From the NCBI RefSeq assembly GCF_000423045.1, contig NZ_AUHF01000008.1, positions 62,001-126,000 on the forward strand: 64,000 nucleotides of DNA, written 5' to 3'. The translations under genes and the position numbers were made by a program. Under the pieces are notes generated by a model. That model saw nothing but the letters and a program-made list of their open reading frames with translations. It did not search any database and was not told where the DNA came from. This document shows positions 1-8,666 of this stretch, piece after piece. This DNA comes from Christiangramia portivictoriae DSM 23547 (GTDB taxonomy: Bacteria > Bacteroidota > Bacteroidia > Flavobacteriales > Flavobacteriaceae). How positions within the stretch are numbered: the stretch's first letter is position 1; the number at the start of each line of letters is the position of its first letter.

Positions 1-564
1 ACTGTCTTCGCTATAAAATTGCGATCTGTATGCTTTTACTGATTCAATTTTTTTGTCCAGAAAACCTGTAATATCCACTACAAAATCTGGTTTTAGATTC
101 TTCCATTGGATATAATGAAACACATGTTTAGGTCGCCATGCATTCTGACTCTCACCATTCATAATGGTCTCGATCTTGCGCAAACCACTTAAAAAACAGG
201 CATCACTAGCTAATTTCGCGGCTTTCCCATGATCGATATGCCTGTCATCTACTGCGTTGCACAAAACAATTTCTGGCTGATATTTTCTTATCATCTTAAT
301 GATCTCCATTTGATGGGAAGTGTTGTTAGTAAAAAATGCATCACTAAACTCAAGATTCTCGCGAACCTCAACTCCCAAAACCTTGGCTGCTGCAGCTGCT
401 TCCTGATCTCGGATCTCTGCCGTTCCCCTCGTACCAAGTTCTCCCCTGGTAAGATCAAGAATTCCAACCTTTTTTCCTCTGCTAATCTCTTTTGCAATGG
501 TACCGGCACAACTCAATTCTACATCATCTGGGTGTGCCCCGATCGCAAGTATATCTAATTTCAT
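1..564 (-). CDS. bshB1: Bacillithiol biosynthesis deacetylase BshB1 (PIG-L/LmbE family), partial at window edge
   Basis: The minus strand reads from an ATG at 564 and stays open to the window edge, so the C-terminus is missing. The N-terminus has the LmbE/PIG-L signature: LAIGAHPDDVELSCAGT with the metal-binding HPDD, then ELGTRGT, and later a DRHIDHGKA zinc-ligand motif. The family hydrolyses N-acetylglucosaminyl-malate to GlcN-malate in bacillithiol synthesis; the BshB1 branch is common in Bacteroidota. The downstream segment (HVFHYIQWKN, then DITGFLDKKIESVKAYRSQF) fits BshB1 rather than a generic LmbE enzyme. It lies directly upstream of, and co-directional with, the PLP enzyme ending at 571, so the two may be co-transcribed. 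Cytosolic. Confidence 0.85.
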   Translation of the reverse strand, partial: MKLDILAIGAHPDDVELSCAGTIAKEISRGKKVGILDLTRGELGTRGTAEIRDQEAAAAAKVLGVEVRENLEFSDAFFTNNTSHQMEIIKMIRKYQPEIVLCNAVDDRHIDHGKAAKLASDACFLSGLRKIETIMNGESQNAWRPKHVFHYIQWKNLKPDFVVDITGFLDKKIESVKAYRSQFYSEDS

Positions 565-570
565 AAAGTA

Positions 571-1719
571 TTATTTGGTATTTGCTATAGCCTGCTCGAG
601 GTCGTTCTTGATATCCTCGAACTCTTCTATTCCAACAGAGAATCTTAGTAGATTATCCTTGATGCCCTGCTGAGCTCTTTCTTCCTCGGTTAACAAACCA
701 TGACTTGTTTTGGAAGGTAAGAGAATGGTACTTTCCACTCCGGCCAGACTCATGGAAGGTTTTATTAGTTTTAGAGATTTCATGAAATGTTGCACGTCGA
801 TCTCAGCATTCAGTTCGAATGACATCATTCCTCCAAAACCCGACATTTGTTTTGCTGCCAGTTCATGATCTGGATGATCTTTTAAACCTGGATAATAGAC
901 ATTTGCTACGCTGGGATGTGTACTTAAATACCCGGCAAGTTGCATGGCGTTCGCATTTTGAGCTTTAACACGTAAACCCATTGTTTTAATACTTCTTTCC
1001 AGTAACCAGACCGTATAATCGCTTAAACTCCCACCAAAATTCTTCGCCATTTGAAAGATGCGGTCCATATGATCTTCTGAGCTTATGGCAGTTCCAGCCA
1101 GGATATCACTATGCCCTCCCATATATTTTGTTGCAGAATGCAGAACGATATCTATCCCCAGATCCAACGGATTCTGATTCACTGGTGAAGCGAATGTATT
1201 ATCGATCATACTAACGAGTCCGTGCTTTTTAGCTAGTTTAGCTACTCCTTCGATATCTGTGATCTTCAGCAACGGGTTAGATGGTGTTTCTATATAAATT
1301 ACCTTTGTATTCTCCCTGATTTCAGATTCTAAAGAAGCTATGGTAGAATCCTTGGCAAAAGTATATTCTATTCCGAATTTGGCGAACTCTTCTACCGCAA
1401 GATTACTGGTTCCTCCGTAAAGTGCATCTGGAAAAACAACGTGATCACCAGACCTTAAAAACGCCATTAATGAAGTGCTCACTGCGGCCATTCCGCTTCC
1501 GAAGATCAATGCAGCTTCTCCATGTTCCAGCGCAGCCATTTTTTTAGCAAGGGCTACCTGGTTGGGAGTGTTAAAATATCTGGGATAACGTTTTGTTTCC
1601 ACATCTTCAAAAGCGTATGATGTTGCCATGTACAGCGGCGAAACAGCACCTTTAAACTGGGTATCTTCCAGTTCTCCGGTATGTGTGCATATAGTATTGA
1701 TTCCTTTAGAATCGCTCAT
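571..1719 (-). CDS. Trans-sulfuration PLP-dependent enzyme (cystathionine gamma-synthase / methionine gamma-lyase family)
   Basis: A 382-residue protein of the Cys/Met metabolism PLP family. The PLP lysine is K198 in LHSATKYMGGHSD, preceded by the typical ETPSNPLL and MIDNTFASP motifs; FGSGMAAVS near residue 73 binds the cofactor phosphate. The length is normal for the family. The first residues (SKGINTICTHTGE) are a usual start for this group. Members are cystathionine gamma-synthase, cystathionine lyases or methionine gamma-lyase, and sequence alone by eye does not separate them. It follows the divergent intergenic region with the alcohol dehydrogenase at 1886 and is co-directional with bshB1, whose start lies 6 bases beyond its stop. 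A role in sulfur amino acid supply fits a thiol-synthesis neighbour, but that link is inference. Confidence 0.85.
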   Translation of the reverse strand: MSDSKGINTICTHTGELEDTQFKGAVSPLYMATSYAFEDVETKRYPRYFNTPNQVALAKKMAALEHGEAALIFGSGMAAVSTSLMAFLRSGDHVVFPDALYGGTSNLAVEEFAKFGIEYTFAKDSTIASLESEIRENTKVIYIETPSNPLLKITDIEGVAKLAKKHGLVSMIDNTFASPVNQNPLDLGIDIVLHSATKYMGGHSDILAGTAISSEDHMDRIFQMAKNFGGSLSDYTVWLLERSIKTMGLRVKAQNANAMQLAGYLSTHPSVANVYYPGLKDHPDHELAAKQMSGFGGMMSFELNAEIDVQHFMKSLKLIKPSMSLAGVESTILLPSKTSHGLLTEEERAQQGIKDNLLRFSVGIEEFEDIKNDLEQAIANTK

Positions 1720-1885
1720 AATTAAAGTTTCAAGATTGAGCTCCTAAGGTACTAAGAATTCTTTGAAAGCAATGGTTTACCTGAAACTTGACAATGATCA
1801 ATTCAACACGTTAAGAATAGTTAAACCTACCAGGCATTAGCCTTCTGAAAGCTATATTTTAAGTAAATTTCCAAAAAAGACAGAA

Positions 1886-2932
1886 ATGAAGAATATAAAA
1901 GCTTTCGGCGCCAAATCAAACGATGCCGATCTTGAGAAAATGGAAATTGAACGCAGGGAAATTCTTGCTAATGATGTAAAGATAGAAATAGATTATTGCG
2001 GAGTTTGCCATAGTGATATTCACCAGGTAAGAAATGATTGGGGAAACAGTAAATATCCAGTGGTACCAGGCCATGAAATTATAGGACGTGTAGTAGAAGT
2101 TGGTGCCGATGTGAAAAACTTTAAGCAGGGTGATCTTGTGGGGGTTGGATGTATGGTGGATTCGTGCCAGGAATGTCAATCCTGTGAAGACGGGCTTGAG
2201 CAGTATTGTGAAAATGGTATGACCGCTACTTATAATGGAAAAGATGAACATTTAGGAGGTCATACCTTTGGCGGATATTCAGAGATGGTAGTGGTTCGAG
2301 AAAAATTCGTCCTTAAAGTGCCAGAGAATCTGGATACAAAAGCTGTTGCACCTTTATTGTGCGCTGGAATTACGACCTGGTCCCCACTTAGGCAATGGAA
2401 TGTGAAAAAAGGTGATAAAGTTGGTGTTGTTGGACTTGGTGGTCTTGGACATATGGGAGTGAAATTCGCTCACGCTCTGGGTGCTCACGTGGTCATGATC
2501 ACTACTTCTCCTGCGAAAGCTGAAGATGCAAAATCTTTGGGTGCAGATGAAGTCTTGATATCCAAGGATGAGGACGAAATGAAGAAACACGCGAACTCAT
2601 TCGATTTTATTTTAAATACAGTTCCTGTTGGTCATGACACGAATCCTTATGTCGCTCTGCTCAAAAGAGATGCAACCATGACGTTAGTTGGTGCGATCGA
2701 TGAAGTTGATATACATGGTGGAGGACTCATCATGGGAAGAAAAAGACTTGCAGGCTCGCTGATTGGCGGAATAAAGGAAACTCAGGAAATGCTGGATTTC
2801 TGTGGAGAGCATAATATTGTTTCAGATATCGAAATGATCGATATGGATTCTATTAATACTGCTTTTGACAGAGTCGTAAAATCTGATGTAAAGTATAGAT
2901 TTGTAATCGACATGAAATCATTGAAATACTAG
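1886..2932 (+). CDS. Zinc-dependent NAD(P)-alcohol dehydrogenase, cinnamyl-alcohol dehydrogenase type
   Basis: 348 residues, medium-chain dehydrogenase/reductase fold. The catalytic zinc site is visible in GVCHSDIHQVRNDWG and GHEIIGRVVEVG. The structural zinc cysteine cluster is MVDSCQECQSCEDGLEQYC. The Rossmann motif GLGGLGHMGVKFA follows at mid-protein, and LVGAIDE and GSLIGGIKETQEML are typical of the YahK/CAD group. It should interconvert primary alcohols and aldehydes with NADP(H) in the cytosol; the physiological substrate is not visible. The next gene starts 2 bases after its stop, so the two form a small operon. Confidence 0.9.
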   Translation: MKNIKAFGAKSNDADLEKMEIERREILANDVKIEIDYCGVCHSDIHQVRNDWGNSKYPVVPGHEIIGRVVEVGADVKNFKQGDLVGVGCMVDSCQECQSCEDGLEQYCENGMTATYNGKDEHLGGHTFGGYSEMVVVREKFVLKVPENLDTKAVAPLLCAGITTWSPLRQWNVKKGDKVGVVGLGGLGHMGVKFAHALGAHVVMITTSPAKAEDAKSLGADEVLISKDEDEMKKHANSFDFILNTVPVGHDTNPYVALLKRDATMTLVGAIDEVDIHGGGLIMGRKRLAGSLIGGIKETQEMLDFCGEHNIVSDIEMIDMDSINTAFDRVVKSDVKYRFVIDMKSLKY

Positions 2933-2934
2933 AT

Positions 2935-3312
2935 ATGGGACTACTATCCTCTTTGTTAGGTAATGCAGGAGCACTGGAGAAAACCGTTATTCAGGAGAAA
3001 TATGGCAAATTGCTGATACCTTCTGAAGATGTTATAGCTGGCTTCAAGATTATTAGAGATACTTTCATTTTTACCAATAAACGCCTCATCATCGTGGATG
3101 TTCAGGGTCTTACTGGTAGCAAAGTGGAGTATTTCACAGTGCTGTACAAAAGCATCACGCGCTTTAGCGTGGAAACTGCAGGCAGCTTTGATCTGGATGC
3201 AGAACTTAAGATCTGGATTTCTGGACAACAGTCTCCAAGTATTACTAAAAAGTTCAACAAGAGTGTTGATATATATGAAGTACAGAAGTTACTCGCTGAG
3301 TACACCTTGTAA
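2935..3312 (+). CDS. Bacterial PH-domain protein (YvbH/DUF1696-like)
   Basis: A 125-residue single-domain protein. Alternating beta strands with FIFTNKRLIIVDVQGLTGSKVEYFTVLYKSITRFSVE are the characteristic central part of the short bacterial PH domain family, ending in a C-terminal helix (VDIYEVQKLLAEYTL). No signal peptide or membrane segment, so it is probably cytosolic. The biochemical role of the family is unknown. It is 2 bases downstream of the alcohol dehydrogenase and is followed by a good terminator, so it ends that operon. Confidence 0.8.
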   Translation: MGLLSSLLGNAGALEKTVIQEKYGKLLIPSEDVIAGFKIIRDTFIFTNKRLIIVDVQGLTGSKVEYFTVLYKSITRFSVETAGSFDLDAELKIWISGQQSPSITKKFNKSVDIYEVQKLLAEYTL

Positions 3313-3336
3313 ATAAGGATAGTTTAATAGAATATG

Positions 3337-3365
3337 AAAGCCACTGTAATCTCAGTGGCTTTTTT
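3337..3365 (+). terminator. Rho-independent terminator after the PH-domain gene
   Basis: Perfect arms AAAGCCACTG and CAGTGGCTTT with a 6-base loop, followed by a T run. It sits 25 bases after the stop at 3312 and ends the alcohol dehydrogenase/PH-domain transcript. The A-rich left side could also serve the convergent gene ending at 3376. Confidence 0.85.
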
Positions 3366-3375
3366 ATGTCATGTG

Positions 3376-3744
3376 CTAAGCTTCCTGGTCCAGCCTGTTC
3401 TCGCTTTCTTTTCTTTGCCAGGGAAATCTGCCTTCAATTTCAAGTTCTATGGAAAGGCTTAGAAAGGTTCTAATCAGGACAATGATTCCCAGGGAGATCA
3501 CTTCCTCCAATGTTGGTCTTGTCACAACGGTTGCGATGATATCTGCAGCGACCAGGATTTCGAGTCCAAGAAGAATTGCTTTTCCTAGTTCCTGTCTTAG
3601 TAATTTATAAGACCTGCTTCCATGTCCTTGCTTTGCCAGGGCATATTTGAATAGTGCGATGATCGTGCCCAGAAGTATTACCACCACTCCGGCAACTTCA
3701 ATAAATTTAGCGGCATACTCGATATATAAACCTATTTCCTCCAT
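3376..3744 (-). CDS. DUF1622 family membrane protein
   Basis: 122 residues with three hydrophobic segments: residues 10-35 (AAKFIEVAGVVVILLGTIIALF), 52-72 (LGKAILLGLEILVAADIIATVV) and 77-98. A conserved basic stretch RSYKLLRQELGKAILLGLEILVAADI is diagnostic of DUF1622, small inner-membrane proteins of unknown function. The acidic/basic tail ends in ESENRLDQEA. It starts 3 bases after the trehalase stop codon on the same strand, so it is probably co-transcribed downstream of trehalase. Confidence 0.8.
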   Translation of the reverse strand: MEEIGLYIEYAAKFIEVAGVVVILLGTIIALFKYALAKQGHGSRSYKLLRQELGKAILLGLEILVAADIIATVVTRPTLEEVISLGIIVLIRTFLSLSIELEIEGRFPWQRKESENRLDQEA

Positions 3745-3747
3745 AAA

Positions 3748-5367
3748 CTATTCTTCTGAAGCTAATTTTTTATAAACTCCATTGGTCCACCCGAATCCAT
3801 CCTGGGTGGGATATTCCCCACCTCCACTCTCTTTCGAAAGGTCCAGTACATTGTATTTCTCTGTCATTTTATAAGTTCTATCGTATACCTCCCGGTTGAT
3901 CTTAAGCCATCTCTTTTTTATCTCTTCGGAAAGTTCCAGATGCTCATAATTCCTCAACCCCCGTATAGTGATCCACTGCAAAGGAGCCCAGCCATTTGGT
4001 GCATCCCACTGCTGTCCGGTATTATAAGGCGTAGTTACAACTCCACCCGGTCTCAGGAATTCTTCTTTGATTCTTATAGCCACCTTACCTGCCTGCTGTT
4101 CATCTGCGATCTGAAAAAACAAAGGATACATTGCTGCCAAAGATAGGTTTCCCGTAAATTCCTGATTTTCGAAATTGTAATCCTGGAAAAACTCGAGTTC
4201 AGAATCCCAGAAGTACGTCTTGATCGCCTCCGCCCTATCGTCTGCCAGCTTCCCATAACTAGCCGATATTTCATGTTCTCCTGAAATTTTTGCTGTCCTG
4301 GAGATGGTCTTTTCCAGTTTGTACAATAGCGCGTTCAGATCTACAGGTAAAATGGAAGTCGTACGAATACTTGAAAGTTTGAACTCGTTTTCTTCATTTC
4401 TCACCAGCCATCTGCTGGAATAATCCCAACCGGACTCTGCACCCGCTCTTAGATTACGGTAGATTTCTTCTTTCTTCAAATCTAGGTTTCTTTTTAAAGC
4501 GATTTCCGCAGTTTCCAGATCTTCCCGGTAGCTTTCTGGTCTGGGTGTCGCGAATTGATCATAATACCGGTTCAGCACGGTACCATCCTCCAGCATAACA
4601 ACTCTATGCAGCGCATTTCCTGGATTTAACTGGCTTGCGCCTTTCATCCAGAAGCTATGTTCTTTTTCCAGTGCTCCCAGAAATTCTGCATAAACCTGCT
4701 CACCTTCAATATCAGCCAGTATTTCGACCATAAGCGAAAAAAAGGGTGGCTGGGATCTTCCGAGGTAATAGGTGCGGTTCCCATTCGGAATAAAACCCAA
4801 TTCATCGATCAGGAACGCAAAGTTTTCCACCATGTTCCTGATGACTTCATTTTCGTCATCCACCTGCAATCCTAACATGGTAAAATAACTATCCCAGTAA
4901 TAAACCTCACGAAATCTACCTCCAGGCACTATATAATTATTTGGCAACGGAATCAGGGTCCCGGAAATACTATCATTTGCAGGCCTTTTCAGCTCTTCCC
5001 ATAAACTCTTTATGTGGTTACCTATCTGCAGACTATCACTTTTAAAATCCTGATCGGCTTCAGGAATTTCAAAATGTTGATTCAGGAAAGTTTTCAAACC
5101 GGCAGTAGTGGTATCCTCCAGCATATCGTAACGTTGCCTGATTAGGCCTACATTATATTTGGGAATCGCATCAACGAAGGTTTTACTATCCTGGAAAATA
5201 GCTCTTGTTTGCACGTCATAAAATAAATTTCCGTAGAGCTCGGCAGGCGGCAGAATTTCAATATTCTCATTTTTTTCAACTACAGCCGGTTCCGGACTGG
5301 ACTTACAGGCATAGAAAGTGCTCATGAGGCCTAGCAGAAAAATTTTGAAATATCTTCGGAAGTTCAT
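3748..5367 (-). CDS. Periplasmic trehalase, GH37 family, lipoprotein
   Basis: 539 residues, near the usual length for bacterial trehalases. The N-terminus is a type II signal peptide (hydrophobic stretch ending FYACKSS, lipobox cysteine at 21), so the enzyme is anchored in the envelope. Both trehalase signatures are present: PGGRFREVYYWDSY around residue 148 and QWDAPNGWAPLQW around residue 450; the R-x-x-Y-W-D-S-Y and DxP motifs carry substrate-binding and catalytic residues. ESGWDYSSRW also matches GH37. It hydrolyses alpha,alpha-trehalose to two glucose. No trehalose transporter is adjacent; the DUF1622 gene follows by 3 bases. Confidence 0.92.
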   Translation of the reverse strand: MNFRRYFKIFLLGLMSTFYACKSSPEPAVVEKNENIEILPPAELYGNLFYDVQTRAIFQDSKTFVDAIPKYNVGLIRQRYDMLEDTTTAGLKTFLNQHFEIPEADQDFKSDSLQIGNHIKSLWEELKRPANDSISGTLIPLPNNYIVPGGRFREVYYWDSYFTMLGLQVDDENEVIRNMVENFAFLIDELGFIPNGNRTYYLGRSQPPFFSLMVEILADIEGEQVYAEFLGALEKEHSFWMKGASQLNPGNALHRVVMLEDGTVLNRYYDQFATPRPESYREDLETAEIALKRNLDLKKEEIYRNLRAGAESGWDYSSRWLVRNEENEFKLSSIRTTSILPVDLNALLYKLEKTISRTAKISGEHEISASYGKLADDRAEAIKTYFWDSELEFFQDYNFENQEFTGNLSLAAMYPLFFQIADEQQAGKVAIRIKEEFLRPGGVVTTPYNTGQQWDAPNGWAPLQWITIRGLRNYEHLELSEEIKKRWLKINREVYDRTYKMTEKYNVLDLSKESGGGEYPTQDGFGWTNGVYKKLASEE

Positions 5368-5439
5368 AATGCAGCGTTTAAGATCTATAAATATAAAGAA
5401 ATAGATACGTGTAAAGGTTCGCTACTCAAAGCTTCTTTA

Positions 5440-5447
5440 TATTTTTG
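5440..5447 (+). promoter_or_regulatory. Candidate Bacteroidota -7 box for the GNAT gene
   Basis: TATTTTTG matches the Bacteroidota -7 consensus TAnnTTTG and lies 18 bases before the ATG at 5466, giving a very short leader. No clear TTG box lies at the right spacing upstream, so this is only a candidate. Confidence 0.35.
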
Positions 5448-5465
5448 AATTACGAAACAACAATC

Positions 5466-5924
5466 ATGGAGATACTCAATTGGGATAAAAAGTATGCTGA
5501 GGAATTTGAAAAGATGAACCTGCACTGGCTAAATGAATTCTTTTATGTAGAACCACATGATGAAGAGGTTCTGGGAAACCCTGAGAAATTCATTATTGAA
5601 CCGGGTGGCAAGATCTTCTATGTAAAGAAAGATGGTTCAATAGTGGCTTGTGTTGCCTTGATGAAGATAGAAGATAGAGTTTTCGAGCTAACAAAAATGG
5701 CAGTAAAACCAGCATTTCGCGGGCAGAAGATTGGACATTTTCTTATAGAACATGCCCTACAGTTTGCCAAAGAAAGCGGCTGGAGTAAATTGATCATTTA
5801 TTCTAATAGAAAACTCGCAAATGCCATCCATTTATATCGCAAATATGGATTTAAAGAAATTCCTATCGAGAAGGATAATCCTTATGCCCGTGGTGATATT
5901 AAAATGTCATTAATCCTTTCATAA
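5466..5924 (+). CDS. GNAT-family N-acetyltransferase
   Basis: 152 residues from the ATG at 5466. An upstream TTG at 5445 is in frame, but it overlaps the probable promoter box and gives an unconvincing extension (NYETTI), so the ATG is preferred. The acetyl-CoA binding motif A is visible as KMAVKPAFRGQKIGHFLIEHAL (R/Q-x-x-G-x-G/A type), followed by SNRKLANAIHLYRKYGFKEI, the usual motif B with the tyrosine and GF. Cytosolic acetyltransferase; the acceptor cannot be predicted. It is a monocistronic gene divergent from trehalase. Confidence 0.85.
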   Translation: MEILNWDKKYAEEFEKMNLHWLNEFFYVEPHDEEVLGNPEKFIIEPGGKIFYVKKDGSIVACVALMKIEDRVFELTKMAVKPAFRGQKIGHFLIEHALQFAKESGWSKLIIYSNRKLANAIHLYRKYGFKEIPIEKDNPYARGDIKMSLILS

Positions 5925-5985
5925 TTCTTTATTAAACCAAACAGTCAAAGGCAGTTGCAGCCTTATCTTAGGCAAAAAATTGACT

Positions 5986-6795
5986 ATGAAAAATTTGGCT
6001 ACTCTAATTGCTGCGGGTTTAATACTTGTAGGTTGTAAAGATCAGGGCCAGGAAAATGAAAGTAGTAAGGATACTCTTGCAGAGAATAGTGCAGAAGTAA
6101 ATCTGCCTTACGATCAGGATTCACTGGATCTTCAAATTGAACCAATTTCACATGCTACTGCTGTTTTCAAGTGGGGAGACAAAACTTTTTATACAGATCC
6201 AGTTGGCGGTGCCGAAGCGTTTGAAAATAAAGAAAGACCTGATTTTATTTTGATCACAGACATACACGGAGATCATATGAATGCCGAGACACTAATGGCG
6301 ATTGGTATTGATAGTGTCACTGTAATCGTACCGCAGGCGGTTAAAGACAAGTTACCTGCAGAACTAAAAGCAAATTACGTTGTATTAAACAACGGAGAAT
6401 CCAGAGATTTTATGGGAATAAATATAAAAGCCATTCCTATGTATAATTTACCACAATCTAAAGATGCCATGCATGTAAAGGGTCGTGGAAACGGCTATGT
6501 TCTTGAACGAAATGGCAAAAGACTTTATATCTCTGGTGATACAGAAGATATCCCGGAAATGAGAAATCTTGAAAATATTGATGTAGCTCTGGTTTCCATG
6601 AATTTACCCTACACCATGCCAGTAGATCGTGCTGCGAAGGGCGTTCTCGCATTCAAACCCAGAAAAGTAATTCCGTACCATTATCGAGGTAAAAACGGAC
6701 TTTCAGATGTGGAAGAATTTAAACGCCTTGTCAATGAAGAGAATTCGAAGATTGAAGTAGAACTGATGGACTGGTACCCGGAAAGATCGAAATAG
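5986..6795 (+). CDS. MBL-fold metal-dependent hydrolase (UPF0173-like), lipoprotein
   Basis: 269 residues from the ATG at 5986 (a TTG 6 bases upstream is the alternative). The signal peptide ends in LILVGCKDQ, a lipobox, so the protein is envelope-anchored. Metallo-beta-lactamase fold motifs follow: ISHATAVFKWGDKTFYTDPV, then TDIHGDHMN (the HxxDH-like ligand set), SGDTED near residue 180, and IPYHYRGKNG near the C-terminus with the last histidine ligand. Similar proteins are cytosolic UPF0173 hydrolases; the lipoprotein form is common in Flavobacteriia. The substrate is unknown. Confidence 0.8.
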   Translation: MKNLATLIAAGLILVGCKDQGQENESSKDTLAENSAEVNLPYDQDSLDLQIEPISHATAVFKWGDKTFYTDPVGGAEAFENKERPDFILITDIHGDHMNAETLMAIGIDSVTVIVPQAVKDKLPAELKANYVVLNNGESRDFMGINIKAIPMYNLPQSKDAMHVKGRGNGYVLERNGKRLYISGDTEDIPEMRNLENIDVALVSMNLPYTMPVDRAAKGVLAFKPRKVIPYHYRGKNGLSDVEEFKRLVNEENSKIEVELMDWYPERSK

Positions 6796-6810
6796 TATCG
6801 TATCAAAATT

Positions 6811-6924
6811 AGAAGTCGCTCTTCAGATTAATAAGCTTTTATATTTTGATAAATTTTTAGTTGGCTAAAACAAATTCAACAATAATATCATCAAGCATTT
6901 TTATTAATCTGGGAAGCGACTTTT
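6811..6924. repeat. 24-base imperfect inverted repeat (114 bp), possible MITE or RNA hairpin
   Basis: The left arm at 6811-6834 (AGAAGTCGCTcttCAGATTAATAA) and the right arm at 6901-6924 (its reverse complement with 20 of 24 positions matching) enclose about 66 bases of AT-rich sequence. The element lies in the 452-base gap between two convergent genes (stop at 6795, stop at 7248). Apart from the sucC terminator at 7199-7226, I see nothing else in this gap. It does not look like a normal terminator, because the arms are long and AT-rich with no T tract. No obvious target-site duplication was found. Confidence 0.6.
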
Positions 6925-7198
6925 AAGTTATTCATTCTCATATCTTTAAATATAAGCTTTCTTCTTTATTTAGAACGAATCTTTTTTAGTTCAATTGCCT
7001 GAAAGATTTATATTTTAGAAAACTTTATGATTTAGTTGTCAGCTGAATTCAGCCATGGACTCTCATTCTTTGCAAATTTGAATGGCTAATTAATATTATT
7101 AATTTATACTTCGTTACAAAATTTAAAGGTAGATGACTCTAGTATCTGATACTTCTTATCGGAAATTTTAATTAAGGAGGAATTAGTTTATTGAAACA

Positions 7199-7226
7199 AA
7201 AAACCCGGCTAAATGGCCGGGTTTTT
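7199..7226 (-). terminator. Rho-independent terminator of sucC
   Basis: Arms AAAAACCCGGC and GCCGGGTTTTT with a short AT loop, located 22 bases downstream of the sucC stop on the minus strand. The A/T flanks on both sides make it potentially bidirectional. Confidence 0.88.
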
Positions 7227-7247
7227 CTATGACTTAAATTGAAGTTC

Positions 7248-8441
7248 TTAAGAAAGTACTTCCTGAACTTTGTCTGCTGCTTCCTGGAATTGTACTGCGC
7301 TGTAAACTTTTAGTCCACTATTATCAATCAGTTCCTTAGCGATATCTGCATTTGTTCCCTGTAATCTTACAATGATTGGCACATTCATCGCATCTCCCAT
7401 ATTCTTGGAAGCGTCTACTATTCCCTGTGCTACACGATCACATCTTACAATCCCTCCGAAGATATTCACCAAGATTGCTTCTACCTTATCATCTTTTAAG
7501 ATTAATCTAAAAGCTTCTTCCACTCGCTTGGCATCAGCTGTTCCACCAACATCAAGGAAGTTTGCCGGTTCTCCACCTGCCTGCTTGATAAGATCCATAG
7601 TTGCCATAGCAAGTCCTGCACCGTTTACCATACATCCAACGTTCCCGTCAAGATCTACGTAGTTCAATCCAACTTCTCTTGCTTCAACTTCCGTAGCATT
7701 TTCTTCACGAACGTCACGCATTTCAGCATAGTCCTTGTGACGGAAAAGTGCATTATCATCCAAAGTCACCTTTGCATCTACCGCCATAATCTTATCATCA
7801 CTTGTTTTCAAAACCGGGTTGATCTCGAAAAGTGAAGAATCAGATTTTTCAAAAGCTTCATACAGAGACATTACGAATTTGGTCATTTCTTTAAATGCCT
7901 TCCCGCTAAGTCCAAGATTGAAAGCGATTCTACGTGCCTGGAATCCAAGTAATCCCGTAGATGGATCGATTTCTTCAGTGAATATAAGGTCTGGAGTTTC
8001 TTCAGCAACGGTTTCAATATCCATTCCACCTTCGGTAGAATACATGATCATGTTACGGCCGGTAGCTCTGTTTAAAAGAACAGACATATAATATTCTTCC
8101 GGCTCACTGTCTCCAGGATAGTAAACATCTTCAGCAACTAAAACCTGGTGTACCTTTTTCCCTTCCGCAGAAGTTTGAGGTGTTACAAGATTCATCCCGA
8201 TGATCTCTCCGGCAATCTCTTCTACTTCTTTCAGGTTTTTGGCAAGTTTCACACCACCACCTTTACCACGTCCACCAGCATGAACCTGTGCTTTGATCAC
8301 ATGCCATCCAGTACCAGTTTGCTCGGTAAGTGCTTTTGCAGCCTCTACTGCTTCTTTAGCGTTTCTTGCTACGGTTCCACGTTGAATGCGGACTCCAAAG
8401 CTGCTTAAAATTTCTTTTCCTTGATATTCGTGTATATTCAT
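7248..8441 (-). CDS. sucC: Succinyl-CoA ligase (ADP-forming) beta subunit
   Basis: 397 residues, the normal full length. Starts MNIHEYQGKEILSSFGV and contains the ATP-grasp domain (HAGGRGKGGGVKLAKN, residues 52-70) and the CoA-ligase domain with GAGLAMATMDLI and FLDVGGTADAKRV. GGIVRCDRVA near the C-terminus is the conserved subunit-interface region. It forms succinate, ATP and CoA from succinyl-CoA in the TCA cycle with the alpha subunit SucD. sucD is not adjacent in this window, as is usual in Flavobacteriia. A good promoter box lies upstream and a terminator downstream, so it is monocistronic. Confidence 0.97.
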   Translation of the reverse strand: MNIHEYQGKEILSSFGVRIQRGTVARNAKEAVEAAKALTEQTGTGWHVIKAQVHAGGRGKGGGVKLAKNLKEVEEIAGEIIGMNLVTPQTSAEGKKVHQVLVAEDVYYPGDSEPEEYYMSVLLNRATGRNMIMYSTEGGMDIETVAEETPDLIFTEEIDPSTGLLGFQARRIAFNLGLSGKAFKEMTKFVMSLYEAFEKSDSSLFEINPVLKTSDDKIMAVDAKVTLDDNALFRHKDYAEMRDVREENATEVEAREVGLNYVDLDGNVGCMVNGAGLAMATMDLIKQAGGEPANFLDVGGTADAKRVEEAFRLILKDDKVEAILVNIFGGIVRCDRVAQGIVDASKNMGDAMNVPIIVRLQGTNADIAKELIDNSGLKVYSAVQFQEAADKVQEVLS

Positions 8442-8475
8442 AATCAGCTATTTCTTCTGTATTTATTATGGACAG

Positions 8476-8506
8476 CAAAAGTAACAAATACATACTATTG
8501 TACCAA
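8476..8506 (-). promoter_or_regulatory. Candidate promoter of sucC
   Basis: On the minus strand, TTG (8506-8504) is followed after 20 bases by TACTTTTG (8483-8476), matching the Bacteroidota -33 TTG / -7 TAnnTTTG arrangement. The start codon of sucC is about 35 bases downstream. Confidence 0.5.
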
Positions 8507-8641
8507 TCTTTTTTGAGCTTCTTAACGATAGCCTAATACTCGGAAATTCTTATTACGCAGGGCTTTTGAAATATCTTCGGAAAAACGAAAAGGTTATCGC
8601 AGAAATCTGATCTATAACTAGCAAGGCATTCTATTCTCATT

Positions 8642-8649
8642 TAAATTTG
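8642..8649 (+). promoter_or_regulatory. Candidate -7 box for the MFS gene
   Basis: TAAATTTG fits the Bacteroidota -7 box TAnnTTTG and lies 17 bases before the ATG at 8667. No clear -33 TTG was found at the expected spacing. Confidence 0.35.
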
Positions 8650-8666
8650 CCCCTTAATATTTTCTA

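Noticed and set aside
229-558. Plus-strand ORF of 109 residues inside the first 564 bases
   Set aside because: It is the antisense shadow of the bshB1 frame, which has clear family motifs on the minus strand.
3102-3305. Minus-strand ORF opposite the PH-domain gene
   Set aside because: Shadow ORF. The plus frame carries the domain and a following terminator.
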